Of a DNA stretch of 40,755 nt, positions 21,779 to 32,884 are shown piece after piece (positions within the stretch are counted from its first letter, which is position 1; every line of letters starts with the position of its first letter). Below the pieces are notes generated by a model. That model had not been told where the DNA came from. It made no database searches and saw only the letters and a program-made list of their open reading frames with translations. This stretch comes from Antrodiella citrinella (lineage: Eukaryota > Basidiomycota > Agaricomycetes > Polyporales > Steccherinaceae). The translations under genes were made by a program, and so were the position numbers. The stretch is taken from the NCBI GenBank assembly GCA_004802725.1, contig SGPM01000255.1:1-40755 (forward strand), read 5' to 3'.

Positions 21779-24442
21779 CTAAGTGACCCGCAAAGCCTTC
21801 ATGATTCTTCTTTCAACTGCACGAGTCACCTCCGGAGATGTGTTGAGGCTCAACATGAAATACGCTACATCTCCCAGTGTCCTAAAGTTGATTCCAAAAG
21901 GCGCACCACCAGAGATCGGGGAAGGTGTGCCATCATCGACTGCTTCTCTGATGCCTGACAGGACTTTCTCTGCGGAATGGGATTGGTAGCCTGATGCACA
22001 CATGTCAGCATCGTCAAATAGGTACGAATATTGAATACACTCACCAGCTGAGTTGTCTACGATCTTGATAGCAAGAACCGTACCAAGGGTCATAACCTCG
22101 CTCACAACGTCCAAGTTCGACAAGGTGTCAATGAAATCGTGATCCCAAAAGCTCCAGATCGCTTTCTCAGCGTCCGTGATGGAGACATCACGCTTGTGCC
22201 CCCAGTTTTGCTTTGCGTCTCGCCATGGATCGCTTCGTGACAAGTTGTCTATGATCTTCAGAGACTCGTTGGCGACTTCGCAGCCCACAGGATACGCCGT
22301 GTAGCTGTGTCCATGCAGGAGAGCGTCGACCTTCTTCTCGCTGTAGAACGCTCGGAAGATAGAGTCCGACGCCAGTGTTACTGCCAATGGAAGCAAGCCG
22401 CCTGTGAGCACTTTGGCGTGAACGGAGATGTCGGGAGTCACTCCGAGAAGAGGGATGGTACTTTGTAGACCGAGGCGATAAAACCCAACGAAGACTTCAT
22501 CAAAGATGACTGGCATTCCGGACCACTCTTCCGGGTGAGAGGTTGTCGGATCGGAAGCACGGACCACATCGACCAATACCCTTTGATAGAGTGGATCCAC
22601 GAAGATCATCCCACCGGCACCCATAACGATCGGTTCTAGTATCAGGGCGGCGAGGGTGCACTCGGATCGCTGCTTGAGTTGACGAAGGGTACGTTCGATG
22701 TAAGACCGGTATACACCAGCAAGGGGTGTGTGCAGGCGCGTCTCCATATCATACGTCCATCCAAGCGACTCCGCCTCGATAGCATCTGCACCATCTCCTG
22801 ACTCAGCGGCGATTGCTGAGGGAAGTGATATGACGGTCTGGCCTTTGCGGATGGCCACAGTAGGAGGGTCAAACCAGTACCCCTTGGCTTCGTGCCATTC
22901 GGATGTGTAGACTCCTTCCTCGCATGCGTCCATTGCACCAATCGTGTCGCCGTGATAGCTCCCTTTCAAGCCCAATACTCCTAAGTCTCTACGTTTCACT
23001 CTTGTCTCCATGCCTCCAGACTCCCGCACCGCAAACGCACGTAGAGCCATCTTGATGGCAACCTCCATTCCAGTCGACCCGTCATCGGAAAAGAAAGCTC
23101 GCGAGGCCCATCCTTGTCCAGGTCCGGACTGAACGAGGCGTTCAGCAAGTTTGAGAGCGGGAAGGTGTGTAGCCTGAGGGAACATAACGTGACCGTAGCG
23201 ACCTGCAGCCCGTGCAGCAGCCAGCGTCAAAGAGGGATGAGCATGTCCGAGGCCTTGTGTCCACCATGAAGCCGAACCATCAAAGTGAGGCTCCAAAAGA
23301 GATCCACCCTTTGAGGGATCGATTTTGAGGCCGTTGTATACGCTAAACGTGTCCGCAGAAGCGCTGTCGATAATAGTGACATCCTTCTCGGATGTGAAAT
23401 GGGAGTGTTGTACGAATGGCCACCAAATCGAATCCAGAGTACGGCGAGGCAGGCTATCCAGTTCGGCCAAACGTTGATGATGACAGTCATCAAGGTGGGA
23501 TAACAATTTAAAGATGTCTCCCTCCCGCGATGTCGGTACAATCTTTTGATAGTACTGCTCCGTAAGCCGTACATTGATATCCGGGTCAGAATGCTTCTCC
23601 GGGGGAGCTTCAAAAGCCACAACGTGTACATTACGCTCGGCAAAATAGCCTTGCAGGTACTCCCAATTCCGATAGTAATTATCGCGGAAGAGGAGAATGG
23701 CATCTACGGTGTACCCGCGAAGAGCGAGGGACTCGTAGGACGAAACTGTTGCTGATATACCACCAAGCCGAGAGTCTCCTATAAGGATCGTGGGCAAAAA
23801 TAAAGGGCGATATGCGTCCAGTTGGGAGGTGCCAGTGAGACTTGGACTGTGTACGCCTGTGGAAAGCGTAAAACACGAGGGAAGAATGGATGTCGCTTAA
23901 TGCCGCAAAAAAAGCAATGGAGTGGTCCTCACCTCCTGCTGTTTCTGCGTAGAGGTGTGTGAAGTCTCTCGATTTGGCAGCGCAAACTTTGATGTGGTTG
24001 GTCATAGCTGCCACAAACTCATTGTCCGTAGGAACTTGGGCCTGCATAGATGTGAATATCTGAAGAGTGAAGATTAACATGGGATATGCTCACCATTTTA
24101 GCGGAGTTACGTGATATAGTACGAGCTGCTAAGTGCGGGCTAACTGGCTCATCATATCGGAAGAGACAGCTTGTCTCGATTTTGGCCGCATTGGGTCCAG
24201 CGTACCGTTCTACAAAACTTAGATCGACGACAATATGTAAAGTGCCTGACGTTGAGATAGAGATGCACTTACACATCATCCGCGTCTTCAATGTGGCCAG
24301 TGCTGACAGGCTTCAAGTAGTATACAGCATTACCGCTGCTCGCTGAAGCGCGCGTAAGAGCGGATGTCAGCAATGTCTTTCCAACATCAGTGTTGGCTCC
24401 AAATATCTGATGGATCCGCAGATGTCTGAACAGGAGAGCCAT
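21779..24442 (-). CDS. bioDA: Bifunctional dethiobiotin synthetase / DAPA aminotransferase (fused BioD-BioA)
   Basis: Catalyses two consecutive steps of biotin synthesis: transamination of KAPA to DAPA (BioA part) and ring closure of DAPA to dethiobiotin (BioD part). Five exons join in phase: 24442-24273, 24217-24094, 24041-23933, 23856-22045 and 21990-21779, giving about 808 residues. The BioD half shows a P-loop GANTDVGKT near residue 20, KPVSTG, EPVSPHLAAR and GDSRLGGIS. The BioA half begins near residue 260 (SIWWPFVQHSHF) and shows WWTQGLGHAHPSL, DDGSTGMEVAIKMA, YHGDTIGAM, IFDEVFVGF and the PLP-lysine segment HAKVLTGG. All key motifs look intact. The start is set at the Met before ALLFRHLRIHQ; an in-frame upstream Met exists at 24538. 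The 54-nt intron at 22044-21991 has no stop and keeps frame. A decayed piece of exon 1 lies at 13624-13785. Confidence 0.93.
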
Positions 24443-24688
24443 AGTTCGCTTCAGTCCTGCAAAATGGCGTAAACAACATTCACTGACACAAACTGGCGGC
24501 ACCTTGTTTGTTCTTGTTACAGTCAGAGGCTCTTGCAATACAGAGACAAATACAGGTTTACACTTCCTTGACTATGACAGCCAAAGACAAATTACTCTCG
24601 CCACCACGATATTCTTGATAGGACAGAACGGGAATGGCGATACCATCCATCGACGATGTTGGCTAAAGAGGACACTGGCAGAATAAAT

Positions 24689-24714
24689 GGGTACAGGGCT
24701 TGGGTACAGGGCTT
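24689..24714. repeat. 13-bp tandem duplication
   Basis: GGGTACAGGGCTT occurs twice back to back, without mismatch. It is about 250 bp upstream of the bioDA start codon. It may be a recent slippage product; no regulatory meaning can be read from the sequence. Confidence 0.85.
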
Positions 24715-24899
24715 GCCGTCATCTCGATCTAACCTCAGGCGTCGGCTAGAGTTGTGACCATAAAGCTGATTCGTCGCTTTACCTCACACCTTCATCTGAG
24801 GCAAGTGCTTGAAAGCGGTGAGCGTTATTTCAACCTGAAGCGATCAGCCATACTGACTTGGATGTTGCAGCATTGGACTGTTCTACACTTTCAAACGCC

Positions 24900-24920
24900 C
24901 CCGGGCCCCGACAGCCCGGG
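24900..24920. repeat. GC-rich hairpin
   Basis: CCCGGGC at 24900-24906 pairs with GCCCGGG at 24914-24920 around a 7-nt loop, so a 7-bp all-GC stem can form. It stands out from the surrounding sequence of average composition. The function is unknown. Confidence 0.7.
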
Positions 24921-25338
24921 CTCATTGAGGTAGAAGATCATATATCTTACCATTCGTGTCGTTGCAAGTGAAGTGAAATATTTCGCGTCGACAAACCAGG
25001 ACTCCCTTCAGGCCGCGTGTTTCCATAAGCTCTTCAAGTAACGACCCAGTTGTGCTACATATTTGTCCGATGTAGCCCGCGAAAGCTACTGCTGGCACTT
25101 GACCGCACACTGCCCTGACGTAAAATGGCTGTTCATGTATAATGATCGATGATTGAGTCACCGGAAATGCGCGAATTTGGCGCCACGAAGTTGGGTATGT
25201 ACTATATAGATCCGTCCTTTTGACTGCGAGGTTCACCCAACCTCTCTTACGCAGCAAGCAGAACACCTTCGCAGATACTTCCTTACCACGTTAGTGTTAT
25301 GTCCACTGTTCTTACTTGCGCTCACAACTCGTTTGCAG

Positions 25339-25896
25339 AATATGACATTAGATCTAGACGGAGAGAAGGCAGATAAGGCACTGTATAAACAAGATCAAGC
25401 GCTCCCTCCACCTCCATGCATGCCCGATCTGCCTACTAACTTCGACGGCCAGTGGCGTGGATTGCCTCGCCCAAACCGGATCCCTCGTACGAGACTTGCA
25501 GGAGGATACGTATATACAGCTGTACAGCTCGTTACGTGTGTCCAGGCACACGTGCCATCCTTCGAGAGCCAAGAAGACGGTGCATCCGACGCGCTCAATG
25601 CGTGCCTAACACTGCAGGACGTACTCCAGGCCAATGTCGACGCCAAGTTGACCGGAGAGTTTGAGGGCCATTATTTTCTGTTGGAGTCACCACGGCCGGC
25701 TCGACTCGGGGTACTTGGGTATGGATCCGTCGAAGTACAACACGTACTTCGAAGAGGATGAGGATGTCAAGAAACTGAAGGAATGGCTGAAAGCGGCTGG
25801 TATGTCTTTGGTTCACTTTGTACATAACATAGCTCCTGATCTACTGTTCACTCAGGCTTCCCAGACCCAGACAAATTCGTGAATCGTCTGAATTGA
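25339..25896 (+). CDS. Unrecognised small gene, possibly frameshifted
   Basis: I do not recognise this protein. A frame open from the Met at 25339 runs through EKADKALYKQDQALPPPP and EFEGHYFLLESPRPARLG. At a run of four G (25708-25711) the natural continuation, YLGMDPSKYNTYFEEDED, lies in the next frame. It leads to KKLKEWLKAAG, a good intron (GTATGT ... tcag) and a last short exon FPDPDKFVNRLN ending at 25896. One G fewer would join the parts into about 165 residues. Either the base is a sequencing error, the gene is broken, or an unusual intron bridges the frames (a 37-nt candidate exists but is short). An acceptor-like tttgcag just before 25339 leaves room for an upstream exon. Confidence 0.4.
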
Positions 25897-26483
25897 TGCA
25901 TATGATGTTTGTTCTGCTTTGCGGCGCTACGCTCCGATCTTTACATCATGCACAGCAGTCAGTGAAGAATCATATTCTTGCTGGCGTGTTCCCCGCGGTC
26001 TGAGTCTTTCTCGATGTTGCAGTTCTCAAGGGCGGCTCCTTGAATGATATTGATTTACCACCCTTCGTTCCCCCGCATACGTAGCTTGCTTAGCTCACTG
26101 CACTCAGCTCAGAAGCCACGTCAACTTGAAACCGTGTAAGTCAAATTATCATGATGAACCACGCGGAGGGACGCAAATGGACGTGAGCGGCCGCGAACTT
26201 GAAAACGTCTCAGAAACTCCATCTGACCGATGTCACAACACAAAGCTGTCCCACAAATTTGAGAATGGTACACTGACATTCCATCGATAACCCATTGCAA
26301 GTTGTAACATGATACAGATGGATAGAGACAAAAAAGCTGGGAGACTACTTACGACCTTGAGATGATAAAGATACGAGAGACATACGATAGCAAGATAGAC
26401 AGCGGTGATAAGACAAAAGTTCGGAGATGGAACAAATAACAGGGATGGCGGAGGTATCGCAAAAAGTTCTGAATCGGATTTTG
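25897..26483. other. Convergent spacer
   Basis: Lies between the stop of the preceding plus-strand gene and the stop of the coiled-coil/polyproline gene. Nothing is recognised beyond likely 3' UTRs. Confidence 0.5.
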
Positions 26484-29254
26484 TTACCGTCTGCCTCTGG
26501 ACGAGGTTCTCTTCTGGGGCGCCTCTTCCTCTGCACCCTCTACGTATCCTGGGCCCATGAACACCGGAACACCGGCTGAGCCTCCACCGGACAAGAAGCC
26601 TTTGCGAGTGCTCTTGGTCCCAACGCCGACAAGTAGACCACTCTCAAGGTCGTGATCTTCGGCATCTGCGTCAGCCCATAGTTGATCACCGGCGTGGCGC
26701 AACTCCTCGTCCAACGTTCGACGTCTCTTGACGTGATTCGAAGCGGTGGGCAGTGTCCCAGATTCGCTCCGCGGAATGCTAGGATCACGAGAGGATCCCT
26801 TAGAAAACGGTTGCGAAGCTGACTTCTTCCGAGGGATGCGAGAAGGTGGGGGCGCGGCAACTTGAGGGAGAGGTTTCGATTTAGGCCTTTGCGGCGAGGG
26901 CGAATGCGAGAGCTCCTCGTCGGAGGAATCGTACTCAACATGCGTTTGAGAGACGACCCGGGTGCGAGCGGGTGGGACAGGTTTCTTGGGCGTTGACGAA
27001 GGCATGGGCGACGACGGGACTCTCCGTTGAATGGTGAGGAGGTTGATCTCGCGAACAGGAGGAGGAGAAGCAATCCGCGGCTGGGGAGTCGGCGATCGCG
27101 GTACGGGTGAAGAGGAGTTCTGTGTTCTGGTATTTTGCTGGGGTTCTTCGGAAGCATGTGTGAGCAAGGGCTCCTCAGCATCAGCCCGACGACGAGGAGG
27201 TGTAGGAGGAAGTGGGCTGCGAGAACTGGGTTCGTCTTCATTGTCCGAACAGAGAGAGGGTGTTGTCATGTCCGTCGCAATGGTAGATGTAGACGGCCAG
27301 GTGCGCTCGAAGAACGAGAAAGAGTTATTCTGGGAGGATCGGGAATCGAACGACGTGGTAACAGAGGTAGTCGAAGCAACGGAAGATTGACTGGAGTCTG
27401 AGGAAGACGAGGGCGCCTGCATGACGCGACGTTTAGCAGGGACACCGTCCGCCTCGGTATCATTGTTGTCACGTTTCCTCTTCGAAGAGCTACTGCGAGA
27501 AACGTTCTTGTTTCTGGCCAGCTCGAGCAGGATATCCCGACTGGACTCGGCACTGATAGTAATGTTGCCTGCATCCTGATGTCTGCGAGGACCTGATGAG
27601 CGTGTAGCGGTCGTGGACGAAGCTAAAGCATTCGTTTTCCTCAACTTCGCGTTTTTCATTTCCTCAAGGAATGCGCCCATCTTGTCCGACGGAAGGTTGA
27701 AGGTAGGTTGACGAGCCCTCCTAGTACGTGGAACAGCATTGATGGGTGCTTCAGCTGGGGCTACTGTTGGTTTGAGTGAAGCCCGAGCAGATATGAGAAA
27801 AGAATCGGTCGCAGACGCAACGCCTGTACCAGCACGGTTGCGAATATCTGCAACTGTCATAGGGATGGGGAAGGCTGAGCCAGAGGGAGGCGGAGGCGGA
27901 GGTGGAGGCGGCGGTGGGGGTGGGGGTGCAGCACTCGATCGAGGAGCTAATGAGCTCGCAGACGTGGCCGGAATCTGACTACTCGTAGTATTGGCCGCCC
28001 TACGCTCTTCCAACTGAGAGGCGCGGTGAGCTTATGATAGAAAAGAAAATACGAATATACACATACCTCACGTCTCAATCTGGCTACTTCTTCTTCCAGC
28101 ATCCTGATACGTTCATGGTCGCGTTCTCTCTCCTCCATTAAAATGGTCTGATTCAGGTCAAACTCATCCTCTCGTTCCCGTCGTCTCTGCTCCTCTCGGG
28201 CCTCATACAGTTCGCGTTCCATCCCTCGGACACGCACCTCGCCGGAAGCATCTGCATCTCCGAAATCGAACTCCCAGTCTGTAGCGCGGCCTTTGCCTTT
28301 GCTCTGAGACGGAATTGACGCAACTTCGTCGTCGTCTTCAGTGATCAATGGCTTGGACACATGCTTCGCCGGAGACGTCGAAGGATTGGGGAGCATGAGT
28401 GAGTGGTCTGCATCGTCGGCGAAGCGGCCAGCAGCGCCTTTGACCGAGGGACCTCCGCTGATACGGACAGGTGAAGGCCTGTTTGGGGTAGTGAGAGGGC
28501 GGTTTCGCTGAGACGGTGTGCTCTGCTCGTCTTCTTCATCGTCATCGTCGTCGACATTTTCAAAGGCGATTGACTTCTTCAGTGTGCTCGGTACGCCAGT
28601 CTTGAACCGTACTCTGCGATCCGCATCCGTCAGCGAGGCGTATTCGGGCTCCATGGAAGGGGAACGCGGAAACAGGGACCCGGGCATAGTAGTGGGCTGC
28701 TTGCTGAACAGTTGTGGTGGAGAAGGTGAACGAGAAGCGCATTCTGCAGGATATTTGGTGAATAAGGTTGAGTACAAGACTGAGGCTGCCAACTCACCCG
28801 TCCTATCCATACGTTTTACCCGGCGGGCTGGAGGGGTCATACGCGTTGTGGACTCAGTCGCAAGAGTTGGATCCTTTCGACGGGTGGGAGGTACTGGGGG
28901 AGGGGGCATAAGGTTCAAGTCATGGCCATCCTGGCCATCCGTTCCCTCAACCTGCTCTGGCCTACGACGTGTTCCTTCCGCATCACTACGTCCCTCCCGC
29001 GCCGATACATTCCTAGTACGTTTCGAGATACCATTCGAGGTCTTGTAAGGCTTGGAGTCCAGTCGGATCCGCGACGAAGTCGCTCGGGGCTTCCTCTGCT
29101 CGGAGATGTCGATCAGCTGGAAATGATCTTCCTACGTTGAATCACTTACTACTGGAGGTTCTCCACCGGCGGCAGTGCTCACAAAAGACTGGAATTCATG
29201 TGCCACGAAGCTGAAGACGTTCGAAAGCAAGGAGGAAGGGGGGTCTCGCTCCAT
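26484..29254 (-). CDS. Coiled-coil and polyproline protein, largely disordered
   Basis: Four exons: 29254-29150, about 29095-28798, 28743-28067 and 28013-26484, giving about 869 residues; the acceptor of exon 2 could be 3 nt away. The start MERDPPSSLLSNVFSFV is followed by a disordered, basic region. A charged coiled coil lies near residues 310-370 (DEFDLNQTILMEERERDHER, EEEVARLRRE, then LEERRAAN across an intron). A run of 14 prolines follows, then MGAFLEEMKNAKLRKT, faintly reminiscent of an actin-binding WH2 motif. The rest is Ser/Pro-rich, with basic signals (KRKRDNN, AKRR, KRRR). I cannot name the family. Coiled coil plus polyproline plus WH2-like segment would suit a cytoskeletal or scaffold role, while the many KRR clusters would suit a nuclear one. 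An intron falls exactly inside the coiled coil. Confidence 0.7.
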
Positions 29255-29565
29255 GGCGGATAATATTAAGTGATCAAGATTTTGGGAATCGAAATTCACG
29301 TTGGCCAACGGAATATGTTCCCACGGTTACGAACAACGAAATGCTAACACGGTTTTTTCTCACGCTTAGCTTACACCACATATTTATAGGATTGCTACTT
29401 GTCACATTTAATCATTAGATGAAATAATTCATATTGTGAGTCCATGATTTACAGTAAGACAGCTCGTGCAAAACAAAACAAAAAGTCCTCGACTATGTAT
29501 GAAGAATACACCAACTAAAATAACAACCAGGGAGAAAACGTAATCATGGCAAGCACAGATCCCAA
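29255..29565. other. Upstream region of the coiled-coil gene
   Basis: AT-rich spacer between the ATG of the coiled-coil gene and the stop of the cupin gene, both on the minus strand. It must hold the promoter of the former. No specific site is recognised. Confidence 0.45.
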
Positions 29566-30983
29566 CTATAACGCGCCGGAAGGCGCATCGTAAGGTGTTG
29601 TGCGCGCGCCTCCTTCACTGTACGGTTGGAAGGACTCAAATGGGGCGGCTTCACCCGGTGCCATGAACTTCTCTGAATCATCACCACCGCCAGGGGCATA
29701 AGCTGCTCCCGGCCGAGTGTATATGCCCTTGTTTCCACCGTTCTTGTTCTGCTTGCCGCGTCGGGCGCAGTACGAGATGAGGATTGCGACATAGCCAAGG
29801 GCGAGGGCACCGACGACCGCGATGAGGACAATATCCAGCGTACGGAGCTTGGTCGAGGAATTGGATGCGTCGTCTGCGAGAGAACCTACATATACCAGTG
29901 TGAGGGCTCAATGAGATTAGACAGACAGTGATTAAGCTTACCGGCAAGCTTGACGCCAGCTGGTGCCGCTGTGCTTGCGGGTGGAGCAGGAGGGCCAGAG
30001 AAACCAGATGGAAGCGCATTCGACGCTACGCGCTGCACACGCTGGGTCGTCGATTGTTTCGTACGAGTGATTCCACATCGTTGCAAGCATTCATCGGTGC
30101 CCAGTGCTACGTTATCCACGATCTGGAGAACAAGAGTGAGATGGGAGAACATTCAACAAAATTCTGAAAGCTTACCTGTGCTTCAATCTGAGCGACTTGT
30201 TCTGCCGTCGCGTTTCCAAGACTCGCAGCAACGACATCCGGAGGTAGCCCAAAGTCTGAAGCAGTGTCAATCGATGCCATACAAGACAAGTACAAGATAC
30301 AGGCACTGGCAATGTAGACGCTTACACTCTTGCGAAATTGAGTTGACGCCTGGATCTTCGTTGTTGAGACCCGCGACGAAGATCATGGAATCTGTCCCAG
30401 TCTTCGTCAGCGCTCATTGTACTATACGAATAAGAGCATCGAACTCACCACATCCCAAGTTCATCTCGAAGTGAATACTTCCTTCTGGGAATATCACCGC
30501 TTCACCCGCGTTCACCGTGTTCGAAACGAACCGCGCCCCGTTCTCCGTCAACATCCCGACGGTCATCGAGCCGTTGATAGCATAGTTGAACTCCGTTGCG
30601 CGAGGATGGGTATGAGGCGTAACAAGACCACAGGGGCCGAGAAATCCAACGGCCATGGAAAGGTGCTGTCCGACAACAGCGGGAAAATTTCCCGCAGACG
30701 CGGTAACAACAACGCCTGCAGCGCCGCCCCCAGTTCTCGCAGCGGTGAAGTTGAAGACAAACTGCATTAAGAAAACATGTCATCAGTCTCTCGACAACCA
30801 TTTTGTAGTTGAAGATGTGGGACTCACGTTGGAGTCCGGATTCAGTAGATTCAGGCGGTCATTAGCAGTAGGTGCCAGCTTCAGATCAGCAACCTCCTGA
30901 GCTTCGCTTTCTCCAGCCGTGAATGCATGAGTTCTTGAACAGAACAGAACAGCAATAAATAAAGGAAGTGCGCTTGAAAGCAT
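29566..30983 (-). CDS. Secreted, membrane-anchored germin/spherulin-like cupin
   Basis: Six exons join in phase: 30983-30828, 30761-30449, 30391-30326, 30255-30176, 30122-29942 and 29885-29566, giving about 371 residues. A signal peptide covers about residues 1-20 (MLSSALPLFIAVLFC ... THA). A cupin_1 domain follows over about 53-180, with PCGLVTPHTHPRATEFNYAI (HxH and Glu metal ligands), then GEAVIFPEGSIHFEMNLGC giving the last His. This matches spherulin-1A/germin-type cupins, which bind a metal and may act as oxidases or structural proteins. After a Pro/Ala linker a single transmembrane helix is present (IVLIAVVGALALGYVAILIS) with RRGKQNKN behind it, so the cupin should face outside. The C-terminal anchor and short cytosolic tail are unusual for the family. 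Confidence 0.82.
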
Positions 30984-31638
30984 TGGTGTTGCGTAAAGAA
31001 AGGGAAAGAGTGGGTGCGCGTGAGGAAGTGGGTATAATGGTGATGGTGGGCCACCCGAACGGCCAGAGGCATTTGTTATATAGTACGCGCCTGCATAAAG
31101 TGAAAATTAGTGCTGTCCAACTTCGACGTTTCATCTGCGCAGGCTATGGATATCAGAGTGCGAAAGAACATATTGACCCTAGCGATATGAGCGAGTTGCC
31201 CGAAGTGTTCAGCGATGTTTACCGGGTTCACCGAGATGTCCAAAGGAATCTAGAGATACGCACAGCGTGGGCGTCCTTCGTGTCATTTTGCAATCGAATG
31301 CGCCGGCGCACAGTGTAGTGAGCGGGACGACCCGTTAACAATATCGCCGATATGAGAGTAGGAACGAACCCGATACAGTGAGGCTGAGTGAGCGATGCTG
31401 ATTCCATCAAATGACAGACGTTAGAGCTTGGCGCCGAGCTAGATCCTACGGAGGCGTCGTTGAAGTATCTGGAGCATGGGCACAGAATAAAGCATTGTGT
31501 ATGTAGATGAAGTCCTGTTCAGCAGAGTACATGTCCATGCAATACATTGTGAAATGCGTGTAGATCCGTTGATCGCCCGAGTAGCAGGTAAGGAACAGAG
31601 CATAGAGCCCTCGGTCCGAGAAAACGACCACACGACCT
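30984..31638. other. Upstream region of the cupin gene
   Basis: Spacer between the cupin ATG and the stop of the SH3 gene, both on the minus strand. It contains a TATA-like element (see 31076-31082). Other short frames here are random. No gene is supported. Confidence 0.5.
31076..31082 (-). promoter_or_regulatory. TATA-like element upstream of the cupin gene
   Basis: The minus strand reads TATATAA, about 93 nt before the cupin ATG at 30983. That distance would suit a core promoter with a short leader. It is a single short motif, so the call is tentative. Confidence 0.35.
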
Positions 31639-32623
31639 CTAAAATATGGCATCGATGATACCACTACCGATGGCAGCGCCTACAAAGAGTACTCAGCGCT
31701 CAGTTTGCCTGCCAGAAAAAATACGATCCACTTACCAGCTCCGAATCCGACACCGCCAGCCGCGGAATTTGCCATCTAGGGTATCAACGTCAGCGGAGAG
31801 GACACAAAGAGTTATGAGTAGTGCCTCACTGTCTTCCCAAGATCACCGCCAAATTTCTTCTTCTTCTTCGACTCCTGAACTTCTATCACTTGTTGTGGCC
31901 CACCATAATTGGGGCCTCCATAACCGGGACCAGGTGGTGCTGGAGCGCCGTACGGAGGATACGGTGCACTCTTCTCGTTATTATAAGATGAGTATGACGG
32001 CTGAGAAGGCATCGTCATTGATGGCATAGGAGGACCAGACGTCCATGATGGAGATGCATAGGAAGATGGAGGGGGAGCATGGACAGCATGAGAAGCGGCC
32101 GGAGGCGGTATAGAGTTTGAGGAAGCAATCTTCTCGACATGATTGGAGGGAAAAAGACCCTGCTTGCCCCTGCATTTTCCAGTCCACCAGTCGGCGTTTG
32201 TTTCGTCGACGATCTCGACGATCTCGCCCGGAGAAAAGGATAGGTCATTCACTTCCTATGAATGAAGTTGCAATAGTAAGTGAAGAGTTCGACGCCACAT
32301 TGCCGGCGTCAGCTTACCTGACCATCCTCATTGTACGCCCACAATGCTTTAGCTTTCTGCAAACGCGAAGGTGGTGTGGGCACTTCCCGGCGTACAGGGG
32401 GCGGGGTCACTGCCGCGACTTCTCGTGGGTTGTTCACTGACAACGACTGCATGGTGCTAGCAAGGGCAGCCTGTGGACTAGATATGCCTCTGCTCTCGAC
32501 AGCATCTAGCCTACCAAGCATGTTGGTAGCATCCGCCTGAGAAATGTGATTGTGTGCAGCCAGGAAAGTGACGTTGGCCTTTGTCTGGGAGACGATATGG
32601 GCCAGGAGGGCAGATTCCGCCAT
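31639..32623 (-). CDS. SH3-domain protein of the LSB1/PIN3 type
   Basis: Four exons join in phase: 32623-32318, 32255-31830, 31775-31736 and 31679-31639, giving about 270 residues. An N-terminal helical segment (LLAHIVSQTKANVTFL) is followed by one SH3 domain at about residues 91-148: KALWAYNEDGQEVNDLSF, then GEIVEIVDE, DWWTGKC and GLFPSNHVE, with the conserved ALYxY-like, WW and PSNYV-like positions. The rest is Pro/Tyr/Gly-rich, then a Lys run and a Gly/Ala-rich end GGVGFGAGAAIGSGIIDAIF. In yeast this family (Lsb1, Pin3/Lsb2) binds the WASP homologue Las17 and tunes actin patches; that role is inferred here. The last two exons are tiny (40 and 41 nt). The gene is divergent from the pICln gene with a 261-bp gap that likely holds a shared promoter. 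Confidence 0.85.
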
Positions 32624-32884
32624 AGTTTCTCCTAACTAGAAATCTGCGAAAGTTTGTTTCGTTGAGCCCGATTGCGAGGAGAAAGCAACTGGAAGAGCAA
32701 GAGACGAGAAGAGCGTTGTTGATATAGTTAGTTAGACAACAGTGATCATGCGCAGCATTCGACGCAATAGTAATTAGTCTCGCGTAAGCAAGCATGATAA
32801 TTGTGTAGATTTGGTGTAGATCATCTCGTAAGTTCTCAACTGCCGCCCGCCCAGTCCAAGTTTCTACTCAACGCCAACCTCAAA
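32624..32884. promoter_or_regulatory. Divergent promoter region between SH3 gene and pICln gene
   Basis: Only 261 bp separates the two start codons, so both promoters must lie here or overlap. No TATA box is evident. The call is based on position. Confidence 0.45.

Larger units (their letters stand above)
24443..25338. other. Upstream region of bioDA and of the next gene
   Basis: This long head-to-head spacer must contain promoters for both flanking genes. It carries a 13-bp tandem duplication at 24689-24714 and a GC-rich hairpin at 24900-24920. A 114-codon minus-strand frame (25266-24922) exists but has no family resemblance or introns and is not annotated. Confidence 0.5.

Noticed and set aside
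24922..25266. 114-codon minus-strand open frame
   Set aside because: No family resemblance, no introns and no codon bias like the real genes. It lies in a long promoter spacer.
27898..27945. Glycine-rich plus-strand frame (GGGGG run)
   Set aside because: It is the reverse complement of the 14-proline tract of the coiled-coil gene.
28903..28915. GGTTCAAGTC, like a tRNA B box
   Set aside because: It lies inside a coding exon, and no A box or cloverleaf can be drawn around it.
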